Shown here: piece by piece, positions 55,205 through 64,000 of the stretch
How positions within the stretch are numbered: position 1 is the stretch's first letter
Layout of the letters: each line of letters opens with the position of its first letter
DNA from: an uncultured Chelatococcus sp.
Lineage (GTDB): Bacteria; Pseudomonadota; Alphaproteobacteria; Rhizobiales; Beijerinckiaceae
Length of the DNA: 64,000 nt
Reading direction: 5' to 3'
NCBI GenBank assembly: GCA_937863995.1
Contig: CALMIK010000078.1
Coordinates: forward strand, 1 to 64,000
Notes under the pieces: generated by a model
Database searches by the model: none
Seen by the model: only the letters and a program-made list of their open reading frames with translations
Told to the model about the DNA's origin: nothing
Made by a program: the position numbers and the translations under genes

Positions 55205-56676
55205 CCGCCTCTTACCCGCGCGCGTCCGAGGTTATCGAAGCCAAGGGATTTTTCGTCAACAACCGCTGGGAGCCGGTTGAGTCCGGCCGCACGGTGCCGG
55301 TGGTGGCGCCGGCGGAGGGCGTCGTCTTCGCCGAGATCGCGGCTTCCGGCCCGCAGGAGGTGGACCGCGCCGTCGCCGCCGCCCGCGCCGCCTTCGAGGG
55401 CGGTGCGTGGTCGCGGCTTTCGGCGGTGGAGCGCGGCCGGCTGCTGGTGAAGCTCGGGCAGGCGATCCTCGCCCACGCGGACGAGCTTACCGCGCTCGAG
55501 GCGCGCGACTGCGGCAAGCCCCTCAAGCAGGCGCGGGCGGACATCGAGGCATCGGCCCGCTACTTCGAGTTCTACGGCGGCGCGGCCGACAAGGTGCACG
55601 GCGAGCAAATCCCGTTCATGAACGGTTACTACGTCACGGGCGAGCGTGCGCCGCTGGGCGTGACCGGCCATATCATCCCGTGGAACTACCCGGCGCAGAT
55701 GATCGGGCGGACGCTGGGGCCGGCGCTTGCCATGGGCAACGCCACGGTGCTCAAGCCCGCCGAGGACGCCTGCCTGACGCCGCTGCGCATCGCCGAGCTC
55801 GCTGCCGAGGTCGGCTTCCCCGAAGGCGCCATCAACGTCGTTCCGGGTCTCGGGCACGAAGCGGGCGCGGCCTTGTCCGAGCATCCGGGCATCGACTTCA
55901 TCGCCTTTACCGGCTCGCCCCAGGTCGGCGTGCTCATCCAGACGGCGGCGGCCCGAAACCATATCGGCTGCGTGCTCGAACTCGGCGGCAAGAGCCCGCA
56001 GATCGTCTTCGAGGATGCCGATCTGGAGGCCAGCCTGCCTGTGCTCGTGGGCGCGATCATCCAGAACGCCGGCCAGACCTGTTCGGCGGGCGCGCGCCTG
56101 CTCGTCCAGCGCTCCGTCTGGGACAAGGTGATCCCCCTCGTGGCTGAGCGCTTCAATGCGCTCAGGACCGGCGCTCCGCACGACAATCCCGATCTCGGCC
56201 CCGTCATCAACGAGAAGCAGAAGGGGCGCGTCGAGGCCTTTTTCGCCCGCGCCGAGGCCGAGGGCGTTCCGCTGCTGGCCCAGGGCCGGCGGCAGGACGA
56301 CGCGCCGGAGGGCGGCTTCTTCGTTCCGCCGACGCTCTACGGCCCGGTGCCGCGGGACAATCACCTCGCGAACGAGGAAGTTTTTGGGCCTGTTCTCGCC
56401 GCCATCCCGTTCGATGACGAAGCGGATGCCGTCGCCCTCGCCAACGCCACCGACTACGGGCTCGTGGCCGGCGTCTGGACGCGCGACACCTCGCGCGCCG
56501 TGCGGGTGGCGCGCAAGGTGAGGGCGGGACAGGTCTACATCAACGCCTATGGTGCGGGCGGCGGCATCGAGCTGCCGTTCGGCGGCGTGAAGAAATCCGG
56601 CCATGGCCGCGAGAAGGGCTTCGAGGCGCTGTACGAGTTCTCGGCGCTGAAGACCATTGTCATCAAACACGACTGA
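55201..56676 (+). CDS. NAD-dependent aldehyde dehydrogenase
   Basis: A 491-aa ALDH of the betaine/phenylacetaldehyde type. Sequence marks are IPWNYPAQMIGRTLGPALAM, FTGSPQVGV, LELGGKSPQIVF (general-base Glu), catalytic Cys at about residue 294 in NAGQTCSAGAR, and EVFGPVLAAIPF. The ATG overlaps the livF stop (ATGA). It lies in front of an SDR and an alcohol dehydrogenase, so together they may oxidise an imported alcohol or aldehyde to the acid that is later activated with CoA. Confidence 0.92.
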   Translation: MTASYPRASEVIEAKGFFVNNRWEPVESGRTVPVVAPAEGVVFAEIAASGPQEVDRAVAAARAAFEGGAWSRLSAVERGRLLVKLGQAILAHADELTALEARDCGKPLKQARADIEASARYFEFYGGAADKVHGEQIPFMNGYYVTGERAPLGVTGHIIPWNYPAQMIGRTLGPALAMGNATVLKPAEDACLTPLRIAELAAEVGFPEGAINVVPGLGHEAGAALSEHPGIDFIAFTGSPQVGVLIQTAAARNHIGCVLELGGKSPQIVFEDADLEASLPVLVGAIIQNAGQTCSAGARLLVQRSVWDKVIPLVAERFNALRTGAPHDNPDLGPVINEKQKGRVEAFFARAEAEGVPLLAQGRRQDDAPEGGFFVPPTLYGPVPRDNHLANEEVFGPVLAAIPFDDEADAVALANATDYGLVAGVWTRDTSRAVRVARKVRAGQVYINAYGAGGGIELPFGGVKKSGHGREKGFEALYEFSALKTIVIKHD

Positions 56677-56686
56677 GGCGAACATC

Positions 56687-57451
56687 ATGACCACTCAACA
56701 GGGCCGCCTGGCCGGCAAGGTATCCATCGTCACGGGAGCCGGCGGCGGTTTCGGAGAGGGCATTGCCAAGCTCTTCGCCCTTGAGGGCGCGAAAGTCGGC
56801 GTGCTCGACCTGCGCGGCGATGCCGCCGAGCGCGTGGCCTCCGAAATCGGAGAGAACGCCATCGCGCTGACCGCCGACGTGACGTCGCGCGCGGACATAG
56901 AAGCTGCGGTTCAGAAGACAGTCGACGCGTTCGGCGTGCCCGATATCTTCGTCAACAACGCCGGCTGGACGCATCGCAACCGCCCGCTGCTGGAAGTGAG
57001 CGAGGAAGAGTTCGACCGCGTCTACGCGATCAACGTCAAGTCCATCTTTCATGTCGTCAACGTCATCGTGCCGCACATGCGCCGCATCGGCGGCGGTTCC
57101 ATCGTCAACATCGGTTCGGTGGCCGGCATCCGCCCCCGTCCGGGGCTGACGTGGTACAATTCCAGCAAGGGCGCCGTGAACATCCTGTCGCAGTCGCTCG
57201 CGGTGGAGCTCGCGCCCGACAACATCCGCGTGAACGCCGTGTGTCCGGTGATGGGCGAGACCGGATTGCTCGAAGCCTTCATGGGAACGCCCGACACGCC
57301 CGAGAACCGCGCGCGCTTCGTGGCGACCATCCCGCTCGGCCGCATGTCGCGCCCCGACGATATCGCGCGTGCGACCCTCTATCTGGCTTCTGACGACGCG
57401 GCCTTCATCACCGGCGTGTTGCTGCCCGTGGATGGCGGACGTACCGTGTAA
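56687..57451 (+). CDS. SDR family oxidoreductase
   Basis: A 254-aa short-chain dehydrogenase: cofactor motif VTGAGGGFGEG, NNAGW (FVNNAGWTHRN), catalytic Ser and YxxxK in NIGSVAGIRPRPGLTWYNSSKG, and a C-terminal VLLPVDGGRTV. The start at 56687 is used because the frame before it overlaps the ALDH gene. It may act on a 3-hydroxy acid or on an alcohol intermediate of the operon's substrate. Confidence 0.88.
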   Translation: MTTQQGRLAGKVSIVTGAGGGFGEGIAKLFALEGAKVGVLDLRGDAAERVASEIGENAIALTADVTSRADIEAAVQKTVDAFGVPDIFVNNAGWTHRNRPLLEVSEEEFDRVYAINVKSIFHVVNVIVPHMRRIGGGSIVNIGSVAGIRPRPGLTWYNSSKGAVNILSQSLAVELAPDNIRVNAVCPVMGETGLLEAFMGTPDTPENRARFVATIPLGRMSRPDDIARATLYLASDDAAFITGVLLPVDGGRTV

Positions 57452-57511
57452 GCACGACAGCCGGCCGTCCCGATGGCGGGGCGGCCGCCATGCAGCAAGA
57501 GAGGATACGCC

Positions 57512-58645
57512 ATGAGAGTCCGCGCCGCCGTGCTGAAGCACTCGCCCGTGTCCGCGCCGTTCGCGCAAACGCGTCCGCTTGTCATCGAGGAAGTCGAGCT
57601 CGACGAGCCGGGGCCGGAAGAAGTGCTCGTCAAGATCGGCGCCGCCGGGCTGTGCCATTCGGACCTGTCCGTGATCAACGGCAATCGTCCGCGCCAGACT
57701 CCCATGGTGCTGGGGCACGAGGCCGCGGGCACCGTGGTGCGCGCCGGCGCCGCCGTGCGCGGGCTCAAGGAGGGCGACAAGGTCGTGATGACGTTCCAGC
57801 CCACCTGCGGCCATTGCCTGCCGTGCGCCGAAGGGCGCGCCGCACTCTGCATTCCGGGCGCCGAGGCCAACGGCAAGGGCGTGCTCATGTCCGGGCAGAT
57901 CCGCATCCATGACCCCGACGACCACCAGGACATCTATCACCATTGCGGCGTCTCGGCCTATGCGGAATACGCCGTCATCTCGCCGAACTCGCTGGTGAAG
58001 GTGGACGCCGACCTGCCGTTCGAGGAACTCGCGCTTTTCGGCTGCGCCGTTCAGACGGGCGTGGGCGCCGTGATCAACACATGCAACGTCCGCCCGGGCC
58101 AGAGTGTGGCCATCGTCGGTCTCGGCGGCGTCGGCCTTGCCGCGCTTCTGGGCGCGGTGGCGGCGGGGGCGACGGAGGTCGTTGCCATCGACCTTTCCGA
58201 CGAGAAGCTGGAGAAGGCGCGCGAACTTGGCGCGACGAGGACCTACCGGGCCAACGAGGAAGGCGTCGTCGACCGGATCCGCGCCGACACGGGCGGCGGT
58301 GTCGACCACGCCGTGGAGCTTGCCGGCGCGGTGCCGGCGTTCGAGCTTGCCTACAAGATCACCCGTCGCGGCGGCCAGACCGTGACGGCGGGGCTGGCCT
58401 CTCCGACCTCGGAGTTCCGGCTTCCCGCGGTCAACCTCGTCGGCGACGAGCGCACGGTCAAGGGCAGCTACATGGGCTCCTGCGTGCCGCGCCGCGACAT
58501 TCCGCGTTTCATCGCGCTGTATCAGGCCGGCAAGCTGCCGGTGAACAAGCTGCTGACGCGCACGCTCACGCTCGACGAGATCAATGAAGGCTTCGACCTG
58601 CTCGATCAGGGCAAGGCGGTGCGCCAGGTGGTGGTGTTCGACTGA
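57512..58645 (+). CDS. Zinc-dependent alcohol dehydrogenase (class III type)
   Basis: A 377-aa medium-chain dehydrogenase. Catalytic zinc site: GLCHSDLSV and GHEAAGTV. Structural zinc region: TCGHCLPCAEGRAALC. NAD-binding: AIVGLGGVGLAALLGAV with an acidic VVAIDLSDEK at the end of the second strand, which favours NAD. The ATG at 57512 follows GAGAGGA. It is 60 bp after the SDR gene and may convert a primary alcohol to the aldehyde used by the ALDH. Confidence 0.9.
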   Translation: MRVRAAVLKHSPVSAPFAQTRPLVIEEVELDEPGPEEVLVKIGAAGLCHSDLSVINGNRPRQTPMVLGHEAAGTVVRAGAAVRGLKEGDKVVMTFQPTCGHCLPCAEGRAALCIPGAEANGKGVLMSGQIRIHDPDDHQDIYHHCGVSAYAEYAVISPNSLVKVDADLPFEELALFGCAVQTGVGAVINTCNVRPGQSVAIVGLGGVGLAALLGAVAAGATEVVAIDLSDEKLEKARELGATRTYRANEEGVVDRIRADTGGGVDHAVELAGAVPAFELAYKITRRGGQTVTAGLASPTSEFRLPAVNLVGDERTVKGSYMGSCVPRRDIPRFIALYQAGKLPVNKLLTRTLTLDEINEGFDLLDQGKAVRQVVVFD

Positions 58646-58674
58646 GGCCTGCCAGTGTCATGGCGGATTCCTGA

Positions 58675-60237
58675 ATGGAGGGAGCGGGAGTGGATATTCC
58701 GGGCGAGCACGTGGTGGAAAGCGTCTATCGCGCGGCGCAGTTCATCTCCTCCTACCATCCGGCGGACTACATCCGCCATCTCGCCCGCGCCTACGAGCGC
58801 GAGCAGAGCCCGTCCGCCCGGGCCGCCATGGCGCAGATCCTGGAGAACTCGCGCATGGCGGCCTATGGCCGGCGTCCGATCTGTCAGGACACGGGCATGA
58901 TCGTGGTCTTCGCCAGGCTTGGCATGGAAAGCCGCATCGTCTCCGGCGACAGCTTCGAGGAACTGGTCAACGAAGGCGTGCGCCGGGCCTATCTCGACAA
59001 GCAGAACCCGCTGCGCGCTTCCGTCGTGGGCGATCCGCTCTTCGCTCGCCGCAACACACGGGACAACACGCCGGCTGTCGTCCATGTGACGCTGGTCAAG
59101 GGCAGCGGGCTGCATGTCATGGTTTCCGCCAAGGGCGGCGGCTCGGAGAACAAGGCGCGTTTCACCACCTTGAATCCGGGCGCGTCGGTGGAGGACTGGG
59201 TCGTGTCAACCATGGAAGGGCTTGGCGCGGGATGGTGCCCGCCCGGCATGATCGCGCTCGGCGTGGGAGGCAGCGCGGAGAAGGCCATGCTTATCGCCAA
59301 GGAAGCGCTCAATGAGCCGATCGACATGCTCGACCTGCTGGCGCGCGGGCCGCGCGATCCCGTGGAGGAGATGCGCATATCCCTCTATGAGCGGATCAAC
59401 GCCCTGGGAATTGGCGCGCAGGGGCTCGGCGGGCTGACGACGGTGGTGGACGTGAAGATCGCGACCTATGCCACGCACGCCGCCTCGAAGCCCGTCGCGC
59501 TCATTCCGCAATGCGCGGCGAACCGCCATATCGGCTTCCGGCTCGACGGCAGCGGACCCGCGTCATTCGACGTGCCCGCGCCGGAGGACTGGCCCGACCT
59601 CGATGGAGCCGCCGACATCGCCGGGCGGCGGGTCTCGCTCGACGGGCTGACCCGCGAGGATATCGCCGCCTGGAAAGCCGGCGAGACGCTGCTGCTGTCG
59701 GGCCGCATCCTCACCGGCCGCGATGCCGCCCATCGCCGGCTCGCGGAGCTTCGGGAGAGGGGGGAGCCGTTCCCGGTCGATTTCCGCGGCAGGTTCATCT
59801 ACTACGTCGGGCCGGTCGACGCCGTCGGCGACGAGGTGGTCGGCCCCGCCGGCCCCACCACCGCCACGCGCATGGACGGCTTTACGGACATGATGCTGGA
59901 GACGGGCTTGCTCGGCATGATCGGCAAGGCGGAGCGGGGTGACGCCACCGTCGCCTCGCTTGCCGGGCATCGCGCCGTTTATCTCGCGGCGACGGGCGGC
60001 GCGGCATATCTCATCTCGCGATCGATCCGCGCCGCGAAAGTGCTCGCCTTCGCCGATCTCGGCATGGAGGCGATCTACGAGATGGACGTGAAGGACATGC
60101 CCGTGACCGTGGCCGTCGACGCCACGGGCGCCTCTGTCCACAAAGCCGGGCCGGCGCTGTGGCGCGGCCGCATTGCCGCGACGCGCACCCGGAGTACGGC
60201 GGCCTCCGCCGATCGGACGGAATCGCTTGATCGATAA
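58675..60237 (+). CDS. Class I fumarate hydratase (possible mesaconase)
   Basis: A 520-aa iron-sulfur hydro-lyase with fused N- and C-terminal fumarase domains. Three cysteines likely bind the 4Fe-4S cluster: RPICQDTG, GAGWCPPG and IPQCAANRH. The C-terminal domain contains FIYYVGPVDAVGDEVVGPAG, PTTATRMDGFTDMML and GLLGMIGKAERG. Class I fumarases also hydrate mesaconate to citramalate, which would fit the C5-dicarboxylate genes upstream. The ATG at 58675 is used; a GTG at 58690, behind a purine-rich stretch, is an alternative. It is the last gene of the operon and is followed by a strong terminator. Confidence 0.88.
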   Translation: MEGAGVDIPGEHVVESVYRAAQFISSYHPADYIRHLARAYEREQSPSARAAMAQILENSRMAAYGRRPICQDTGMIVVFARLGMESRIVSGDSFEELVNEGVRRAYLDKQNPLRASVVGDPLFARRNTRDNTPAVVHVTLVKGSGLHVMVSAKGGGSENKARFTTLNPGASVEDWVVSTMEGLGAGWCPPGMIALGVGGSAEKAMLIAKEALNEPIDMLDLLARGPRDPVEEMRISLYERINALGIGAQGLGGLTTVVDVKIATYATHAASKPVALIPQCAANRHIGFRLDGSGPASFDVPAPEDWPDLDGAADIAGRRVSLDGLTREDIAAWKAGETLLLSGRILTGRDAAHRRLAELRERGEPFPVDFRGRFIYYVGPVDAVGDEVVGPAGPTTATRMDGFTDMMLETGLLGMIGKAERGDATVASLAGHRAVYLAATGGAAYLISRSIRAAKVLAFADLGMEAIYEMDVKDMPVTVAVDATGASVHKAGPALWRGRIAATRTRSTAASADRTESLDR

Positions 60238-60260
60238 AAATCTTATCAAAATCAGAATAT

Positions 60261-60301
60261 CAGGCCGCATTCCGTTTGCATCGAAATAGGAATGCGGCCT
60301 G
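60261..60301. terminator. Bidirectional terminator
   Basis: A perfect 13-bp stem (CAGGCCGCATTCC 60261-60273 / GGAATGCGGCCTG 60289-60301) between the converging fumarase and SpoVR genes; the left side is preceded by an AT-rich run. Confidence 0.8.
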
Positions 60302-60324
60302 AAGTCCCAGACGGCAGGCGGGCG

Positions 60325-61884
60325 TCACACGATCAGCCCGTCGCGCTGCGGGGCCTTCACCACGTATTCCTTCAGGAGCTTGCCGGCGGCGGGGTCGATC
60401 TCGCGCAGCACCACCTTGTAGCCCCACACGGCGGCGAGGTTTTGCAGCACCTGCTCGATGTCCTTCTCGTAGAGCAGCACGCCGTTGACGGTCGCATGCT
60501 GCAACGTCAACTGCCGGTCGCCGTCGAGGTCGACATCGACGATCTGGATGTCCGCCTGCTGCCAGCCGATGTCGTACTGGCGCGCGAGCGCGTTGCGGAT
60601 GCGCCGGTAGCCGCGCTCGTCGTGGATCGCGCCCACCACCATGGTCGGCTTCGTCGCGTCGTCCTCGAGGTGGAACAGCCGCCACTCGCGGATGAGGCGC
60701 GGGCTGAGATACTGGGAGAGAAAACTCTCGTCGCGGAAATTCGCCCATATGTGCTTCAGCACCTCCACCGAATCGCCGCGCCCGGCGATGTCGGGGAACC
60801 ATGCGCGGTCCTCGTCCTCGGGGGTTTCGCAGATGCGCACGATGTCCTGCATCATGGCGAAGCCGATGGCGTAGGGGTTGAGCCCGCTGTAGTAGGGCTT
60901 GTCGTAGGTGGGCTGCATGATGACGTTGGCGTGCGACTGCAGGAATTCGAGGAACGCGCCATCGTTGATGGAGCCCTGCTCGTGCAGCCGCGTCATGATG
61001 CTGTAGTGGCACCAGGTGGCGCAGCCCTCGTTCATGATCTTGGTTTGCGACTGGGGATAGAAATACTGCGCCACGTGGCGGACGATGCGCAGCACCTCGC
61101 GCTGCCAGGGCTGCAGCAGGGGCGCGGTCTTTTCGAGGAAGTAGAGGATGTTTTCCTCGGGCAGCTTGAGCAGCGCGCGCCGGCGCTCTGCCGACGAGCG
61201 CCCCACGGCGTGCTGGTTCAGCCCCGGCACCGTGCGCCACAGGTCGTTGTAGACCTGCTCCTGATGGGCGTGGCGCTCGGCCTCGCGCTGCTTCTCGGCC
61301 TTGAGGTCGAGCCGGGCGCGGCGCGGGTAGCGGTGTACCCCCTGGCTTTGCAGCGAATGCGCGACGTCGAGCAGCCGCTCCACGGCGGAAAGCCCGTAGC
61401 GCTCCTCGCAACTCGCGATATAGCGCTTGGCGAAGGCGAGGTAATCGAGAATGCCCTCGGCGTCGGTCCACTGGCGGAAGAGATAGTTGTTCTTGAAGAA
61501 ATGGTTATGGCCGAAGGCCGCGTGGGCGATCACCAAGGTCTGCATCATGGCGGAATTTTCCTCCATGATGTAGCTGATGCACGGGTTCGAGTTGATGACG
61601 ATCTCGTAGGCGAGCCCGCCCATGCCCTTGCGGTAGACCATCTCGTGGTGGGCGAACTGCTTGCCGAACGACCAGTGCCGGTAGAGCTGCGGCATGCCGG
61701 TGGAGGCATAGGCGTCGAGCATCTGCTCGGCGGTGATCACCTCGATCTGGTTCGGATAGGTGCCGAGCCCCAGCTGGTTGTGGGCCACGTCGCGCACCGT
61801 GTCGTGGATGCGCTGGATGGTGCCGAAGTCCCAGTCGGAGCCCTCGAAAAGCAGCGGATATCTTTCGGCGACGGTGACCATCAC
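60325..61884 (-). CDS. SpoVR family protein (YcgB-like)
   Basis: A 519-aa protein of the SpoVR/YcgB family: MPQLYRHWSFGKQFAHHEMV, GLAYEIVINSNPCISYIMEE, FGHNHFFKNN and NEGCATWCHYSIM are conserved blocks. The biochemical function is unknown; it is genetically linked to PrkA and YeaH in stress and stationary-phase physiology. It overlaps the YeaH gene by 4 bp in the usual prkA-yeaH-spoVR order. Confidence 0.92.
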   Translation of the reverse strand: MMVTVAERYPLLFEGSDWDFGTIQRIHDTVRDVAHNQLGLGTYPNQIEVITAEQMLDAYASTGMPQLYRHWSFGKQFAHHEMVYRKGMGGLAYEIVINSNPCISYIMEENSAMMQTLVIAHAAFGHNHFFKNNYLFRQWTDAEGILDYLAFAKRYIASCEERYGLSAVERLLDVAHSLQSQGVHRYPRRARLDLKAEKQREAERHAHQEQVYNDLWRTVPGLNQHAVGRSSAERRRALLKLPEENILYFLEKTAPLLQPWQREVLRIVRHVAQYFYPQSQTKIMNEGCATWCHYSIMTRLHEQGSINDGAFLEFLQSHANVIMQPTYDKPYYSGLNPYAIGFAMMQDIVRICETPEDEDRAWFPDIAGRGDSVEVLKHIWANFRDESFLSQYLSPRLIREWRLFHLEDDATKPTMVVGAIHDERGYRRIRNALARQYDIGWQQADIQIVDVDLDGDRQLTLQHATVNGVLLYEKDIEQVLQNLAAVWGYKVVLREIDPAAGKLLKEYVVKAPQRDGLIV

Positions 61885-63185
61885 GCGCCTCCCTCGTCGG
61901 CGCCGTTGCGGCGGAACAGTTCACGGAACACGGGGTAGATCTCGCGCCGGTGCCAGACCTTGCGCATGACGAAATGCCCTCCGGACGGCACGAGCGTGTC
62001 GTAGGTGCGCCACAGGTCGGTGGTGCGCGTCACCACGCCCGCCGGCAGGTTGGTGTCGCCGCGCCCGACTTCGAGATAGGCGAAGTACTGGCAGATCGGC
62101 AGGATCTGCTCGTTCACGAGCTTGGCCACGCGTGAGCTGTCGGTGCCGATGTTGTCGCCGTCGGACGCCTGGGCGACATAGATGTTCCAGTCGTCCGGGT
62201 CGTAGCGGTCGCGCACCACGCGCAGCATCTCGTCGAGCGCGGTCGAGACGATGGTGCCGCCCGTCTCCGGGCTGTGGAAGAACGTATCCTCGTCCACCTC
62301 CTCCGCGTGGTCGGTGTGGCGGATGAACACCACGTCGACGTTGCGGTAGCTGCGGCGCAGGAAGATATGCAGCAGCGCGTAGAAGCGCTTGGCCAGATCC
62401 TTCATGTGCTCGCTCATCGAGCCGGACACGTCCATGAGGCAGAACATCACCGCCTGCGCCACCGGGCGCGGCGTCATCTCGTAGCGGCGGTAGCGCAGGT
62501 CGATGGGATCGATGTAGGCGATGCGGCGGCTGCGCGTCAGCAGGCGCTGGTATTCGGCCTTCAGGGCCTCCAGCGCCAGCGGATCGGCGCCGCTTGCCGC
62601 GAGCGCCTCGATTTCCTCCTCGAGCGCGCGCAGCGTTTCCCGCCCGGGCCGGCGCAGCGCGATGCGCCGCGACAGGGCGTTGCGCATGGTGCGCGTCACC
62701 GACAGCGCCGAGGGCGAGCCGGTGGTGGAGTAGCCCGCCCGGTGCGGCTCCTTGACGTCCGCCCCGGTAAGCTTGCGCTTGGCGAGGTTGGGCAGTTCGA
62801 GATCGTCGAGGAAAAGGTCGAGATATTCCTCGCGCGTCAGCAGGAAGCGGAAGGCGTCCTCACTGCTGCCCTCGCCGGCCTCCGGACCGCCGCCCCCGCC
62901 GCCGCCCTGGGGCGGCCGGCGCAGGTTGTCGCCCTCCACGTATTCCTTGTTGCCCGGCAGCACGTAGTCGCGCCGGCCGCCGCTGGCCCCGCGCCGCAGG
63001 ACGGGCTCGTGCACGCCCTCGCGCACGATGCTGACCTCGCCGCCTTGATCGAGATCCTTGATGCTGCGGTTCTTGAAATCCTCGCGGACGGCCCGCTGTA
63101 CCAGATTTTTTGCCCGGCGCAGGAACCGCTGCCGGTTGGTGAAACTCCTGCCTCCAGGATTGAGGCGTCGATCGATTATGTGCAC
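61881..63185 (-). CDS. YeaH/YhbH family VWA-like protein (UPF0229)
   Basis: A 434-aa DUF444 protein. The N-terminal region HIIDRRLNPGGRSFTNRQRF and the C-terminal von Willebrand A-like domain with CLMDVSGSMSEHMKDL (MIDAS-type DxSxS) and ETGGTIVSTALDEM are present. A glycine-rich linker lies near residues 90-105. The start is a GTG at 63185. It is known as a partner of the PrkA kinase in stress signalling. It is 67 bp from the prkA stop and overlaps spoVR. Confidence 0.92.
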   Translation of the reverse strand: MHIIDRRLNPGGRSFTNRQRFLRRAKNLVQRAVREDFKNRSIKDLDQGGEVSIVREGVHEPVLRRGASGGRRDYVLPGNKEYVEGDNLRRPPQGGGGGGGPEAGEGSSEDAFRFLLTREEYLDLFLDDLELPNLAKRKLTGADVKEPHRAGYSTTGSPSALSVTRTMRNALSRRIALRRPGRETLRALEEEIEALAASGADPLALEALKAEYQRLLTRSRRIAYIDPIDLRYRRYEMTPRPVAQAVMFCLMDVSGSMSEHMKDLAKRFYALLHIFLRRSYRNVDVVFIRHTDHAEEVDEDTFFHSPETGGTIVSTALDEMLRVVRDRYDPDDWNIYVAQASDGDNIGTDSSRVAKLVNEQILPICQYFAYLEVGRGDTNLPAGVVTRTTDLWRTYDTLVPSGGHFVMRKVWHRREIYPVFRELFRRNGADEGGA

Positions 63186-63252
63186 AGAAGCATCACCCCG
63201 ATGGAAGCCGGAGCGACGCGGGCGCGTCGCCCCGTCCTGAAATTACAACCGT

Positions 63253-64000
63253 TCAGCCCGCCTGCTTCACGCGCATGTACCATTCGACCAGGCGGCGAAC
63301 CTGCCTTTCAGTATAGCCTCTTTCACTCATGCGATGCACGAATTCGTCGTGCTTCTTTTCGGTCTCGCCATCCTTCTTGGAGCCGAAACTGATGACCGGC
63401 AGCAGGTCCTCGACCTGGCTGAACATGCGCCGCTCGATTACCTCGCGGATTTTTTCGTAGCTCGTCCACGAGGGATTCGCGCCGCCGTGATGAGCCCGCG
63501 TGCGCAGGGCGAACTTCACCACCTCGTTGCGAAAATCCTTCGGATTGGCGATGCCGGCCGGCTTTTCGATCTTCGTCAGTTCCTGGTTGATCAGCTCGCG
63601 GTCGAGGAGCTGGCCGGTGTCCGGGTCCTTGAAATCCTGATCCTCGATCCACGCGTCGGCGTAGGCGACGTAGCGGTCGAACAGGTTCTGGCCGTAGTCG
63701 TGGTAGGATTCGAGGTAGGCCTTCTGGATCTCGTGACCGATGAACTCGGCGTAGCGCGGCGCGAGCTCGCCCTTGATGAACTCGAGGTAGCGCTTCTCGG
63801 TGTCCGCCGGAAGCTGCTCCTGACGGATGGCCTGTTCGAGCACGTACATGAGGTGCACGGGATCGGCCGCGATCTCGGTCGTGTCGTGGTTGAAGGCGGC
63901 CGCGAGCGCCTTGAAGGCGAAGCGCGTGGAGATGCCGTCCATGCCCTCGTCCACGCCCGCCGCGTCCTTGTATTCCTGCAGGCTGCGGGCACGGGGATCG
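63253..64000 (-). CDS. prkA: PrkA family serine protein kinase (partial)
   Basis: The C-terminal 249 residues of PrkA; the gene runs off the right end, where the frame is open (DPRARSLQEYKDAAGVDEGM). Conserved blocks: GISTRFAFKALAAAFN, DPVHLMYVLEQAIRQEQ, YAEFIGHEIQKAYLESY, NPKDFRNEVVKFALR, and ERGYTERQVRRLVEWYMRVK at the end. PrkA has an N-terminal AAA-like domain (outside this window) and this PrkA C-terminal domain, and is co-transcribed with yeaH and spoVR. Confidence 0.93.
   Translation of the reverse strand, partial: DPRARSLQEYKDAAGVDEGMDGISTRFAFKALAAAFNHDTTEIAADPVHLMYVLEQAIRQEQLPADTEKRYLEFIKGELAPRYAEFIGHEIQKAYLESYHDYGQNLFDRYVAYADAWIEDQDFKDPDTGQLLDRELINQELTKIEKPAGIANPKDFRNEVVKFALRTRAHHGGANPSWTSYEKIREVIERRMFSQVEDLLPVISFGSKKDGETEKKHDEFVHRMSERGYTERQVRRLVEWYMRVKQAG

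Noticed and set aside
60292..61938. Open plus frame of 548 codons opposite spoVR
   Set aside because: Low-complexity H/V/L-rich translation typical of an antisense frame of a high-GC gene; no motif or ribosome site.

Overview
The window reads as chromosome or a large replicon of a high-GC alphaproteobacterium, most likely Hyphomicrobiales (Rhizobium/Mesorhizobium/Aminobacter-like). The clues are a GTTC-N7-GTTC LexA box in front of imuA-imuB-dnaE2, rhizopine-type mocDEF genes, an RpiR-type inositol regulator and dense catabolic operons with RbsA/B/C-type and Liv-type transporters. Almost all of the sequence is coding. I saw no rRNA, tRNA or CRISPR array.

Layout. 0-0.7 kb: an internally deleted IS3-type element. 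0.85-3.4 kb: LysR regulator divergent from mmsA/iolA. 3.9-10 kb: orphan rhizopine/inositol-type binding protein, a TIM-barrel isomerase, a LacI regulator and mocD-mocE-mocF (oxygenase, Rieske ferredoxin, reductase). 10.4-14 kb: sugar ABC transporter. 14-22.5 kb (minus strand): Gfo/Idh oxidoreductase, isomerase, MFS permease, SDR, iolE, iolD, RpiR regulator. 22.9-30.2 kb (plus): aldehyde dehydrogenase, HpcH/HpaI aldolase, hydroxyacid dehydrogenase, iolG, second Gfo/Idh, IlvD-type sugar-acid dehydratase. 30.4-34.4 kb: second ABC transporter, whose binding protein is a paralogue of the orphan one. 34.7-36.5 kb: AAA ATPase and barstar-like protein. 36.5-42 kb: SOS mutasome genes imuA-imuB-dnaE2. 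42.1-42.4 kb: IS481 transposase relic. 42.4-60.2 kb: a CoA-dependent branched-dicarboxylate cluster (hydratase, acyl-CoA dehydrogenase, MmgE/PrpD, CitE-like lyase, CaiB transferase) with a methyltransferase, a LysR regulator, a complete Liv ABC transporter, ALDH, SDR, ADH and class I fumarase/mesaconase. 60.3-64 kb: SpoVR, YeaH and PrkA (right end cut).

How it fits together. The 2-34 kb part looks like one regulon for inositol and O-methyl-inosamine (rhizopine)-like compounds: uptake, oxidative demethylation (MocDEF), oxidation (IolG), dehydration (IolE) and ring opening (IolD). The usual next enzymes IolB, IolC and IolJ are absent here. In their place stands an operon with ALDH, an IlvD-family dehydratase and an HpcH/HpaI aldolase. 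On paper these convert 5-deoxyglucuronate to pyruvate plus malonate semialdehyde, which MmsA/IolA would take to acetyl-CoA: a possible non-phosphorylative inositol route. Five promoters in this part carry a pair of GCAA-N6-TTGC palindromes whose centres are exactly 29 bp apart, which I propose are the operators of the RpiR regulator. These two points are the main discoveries offered.
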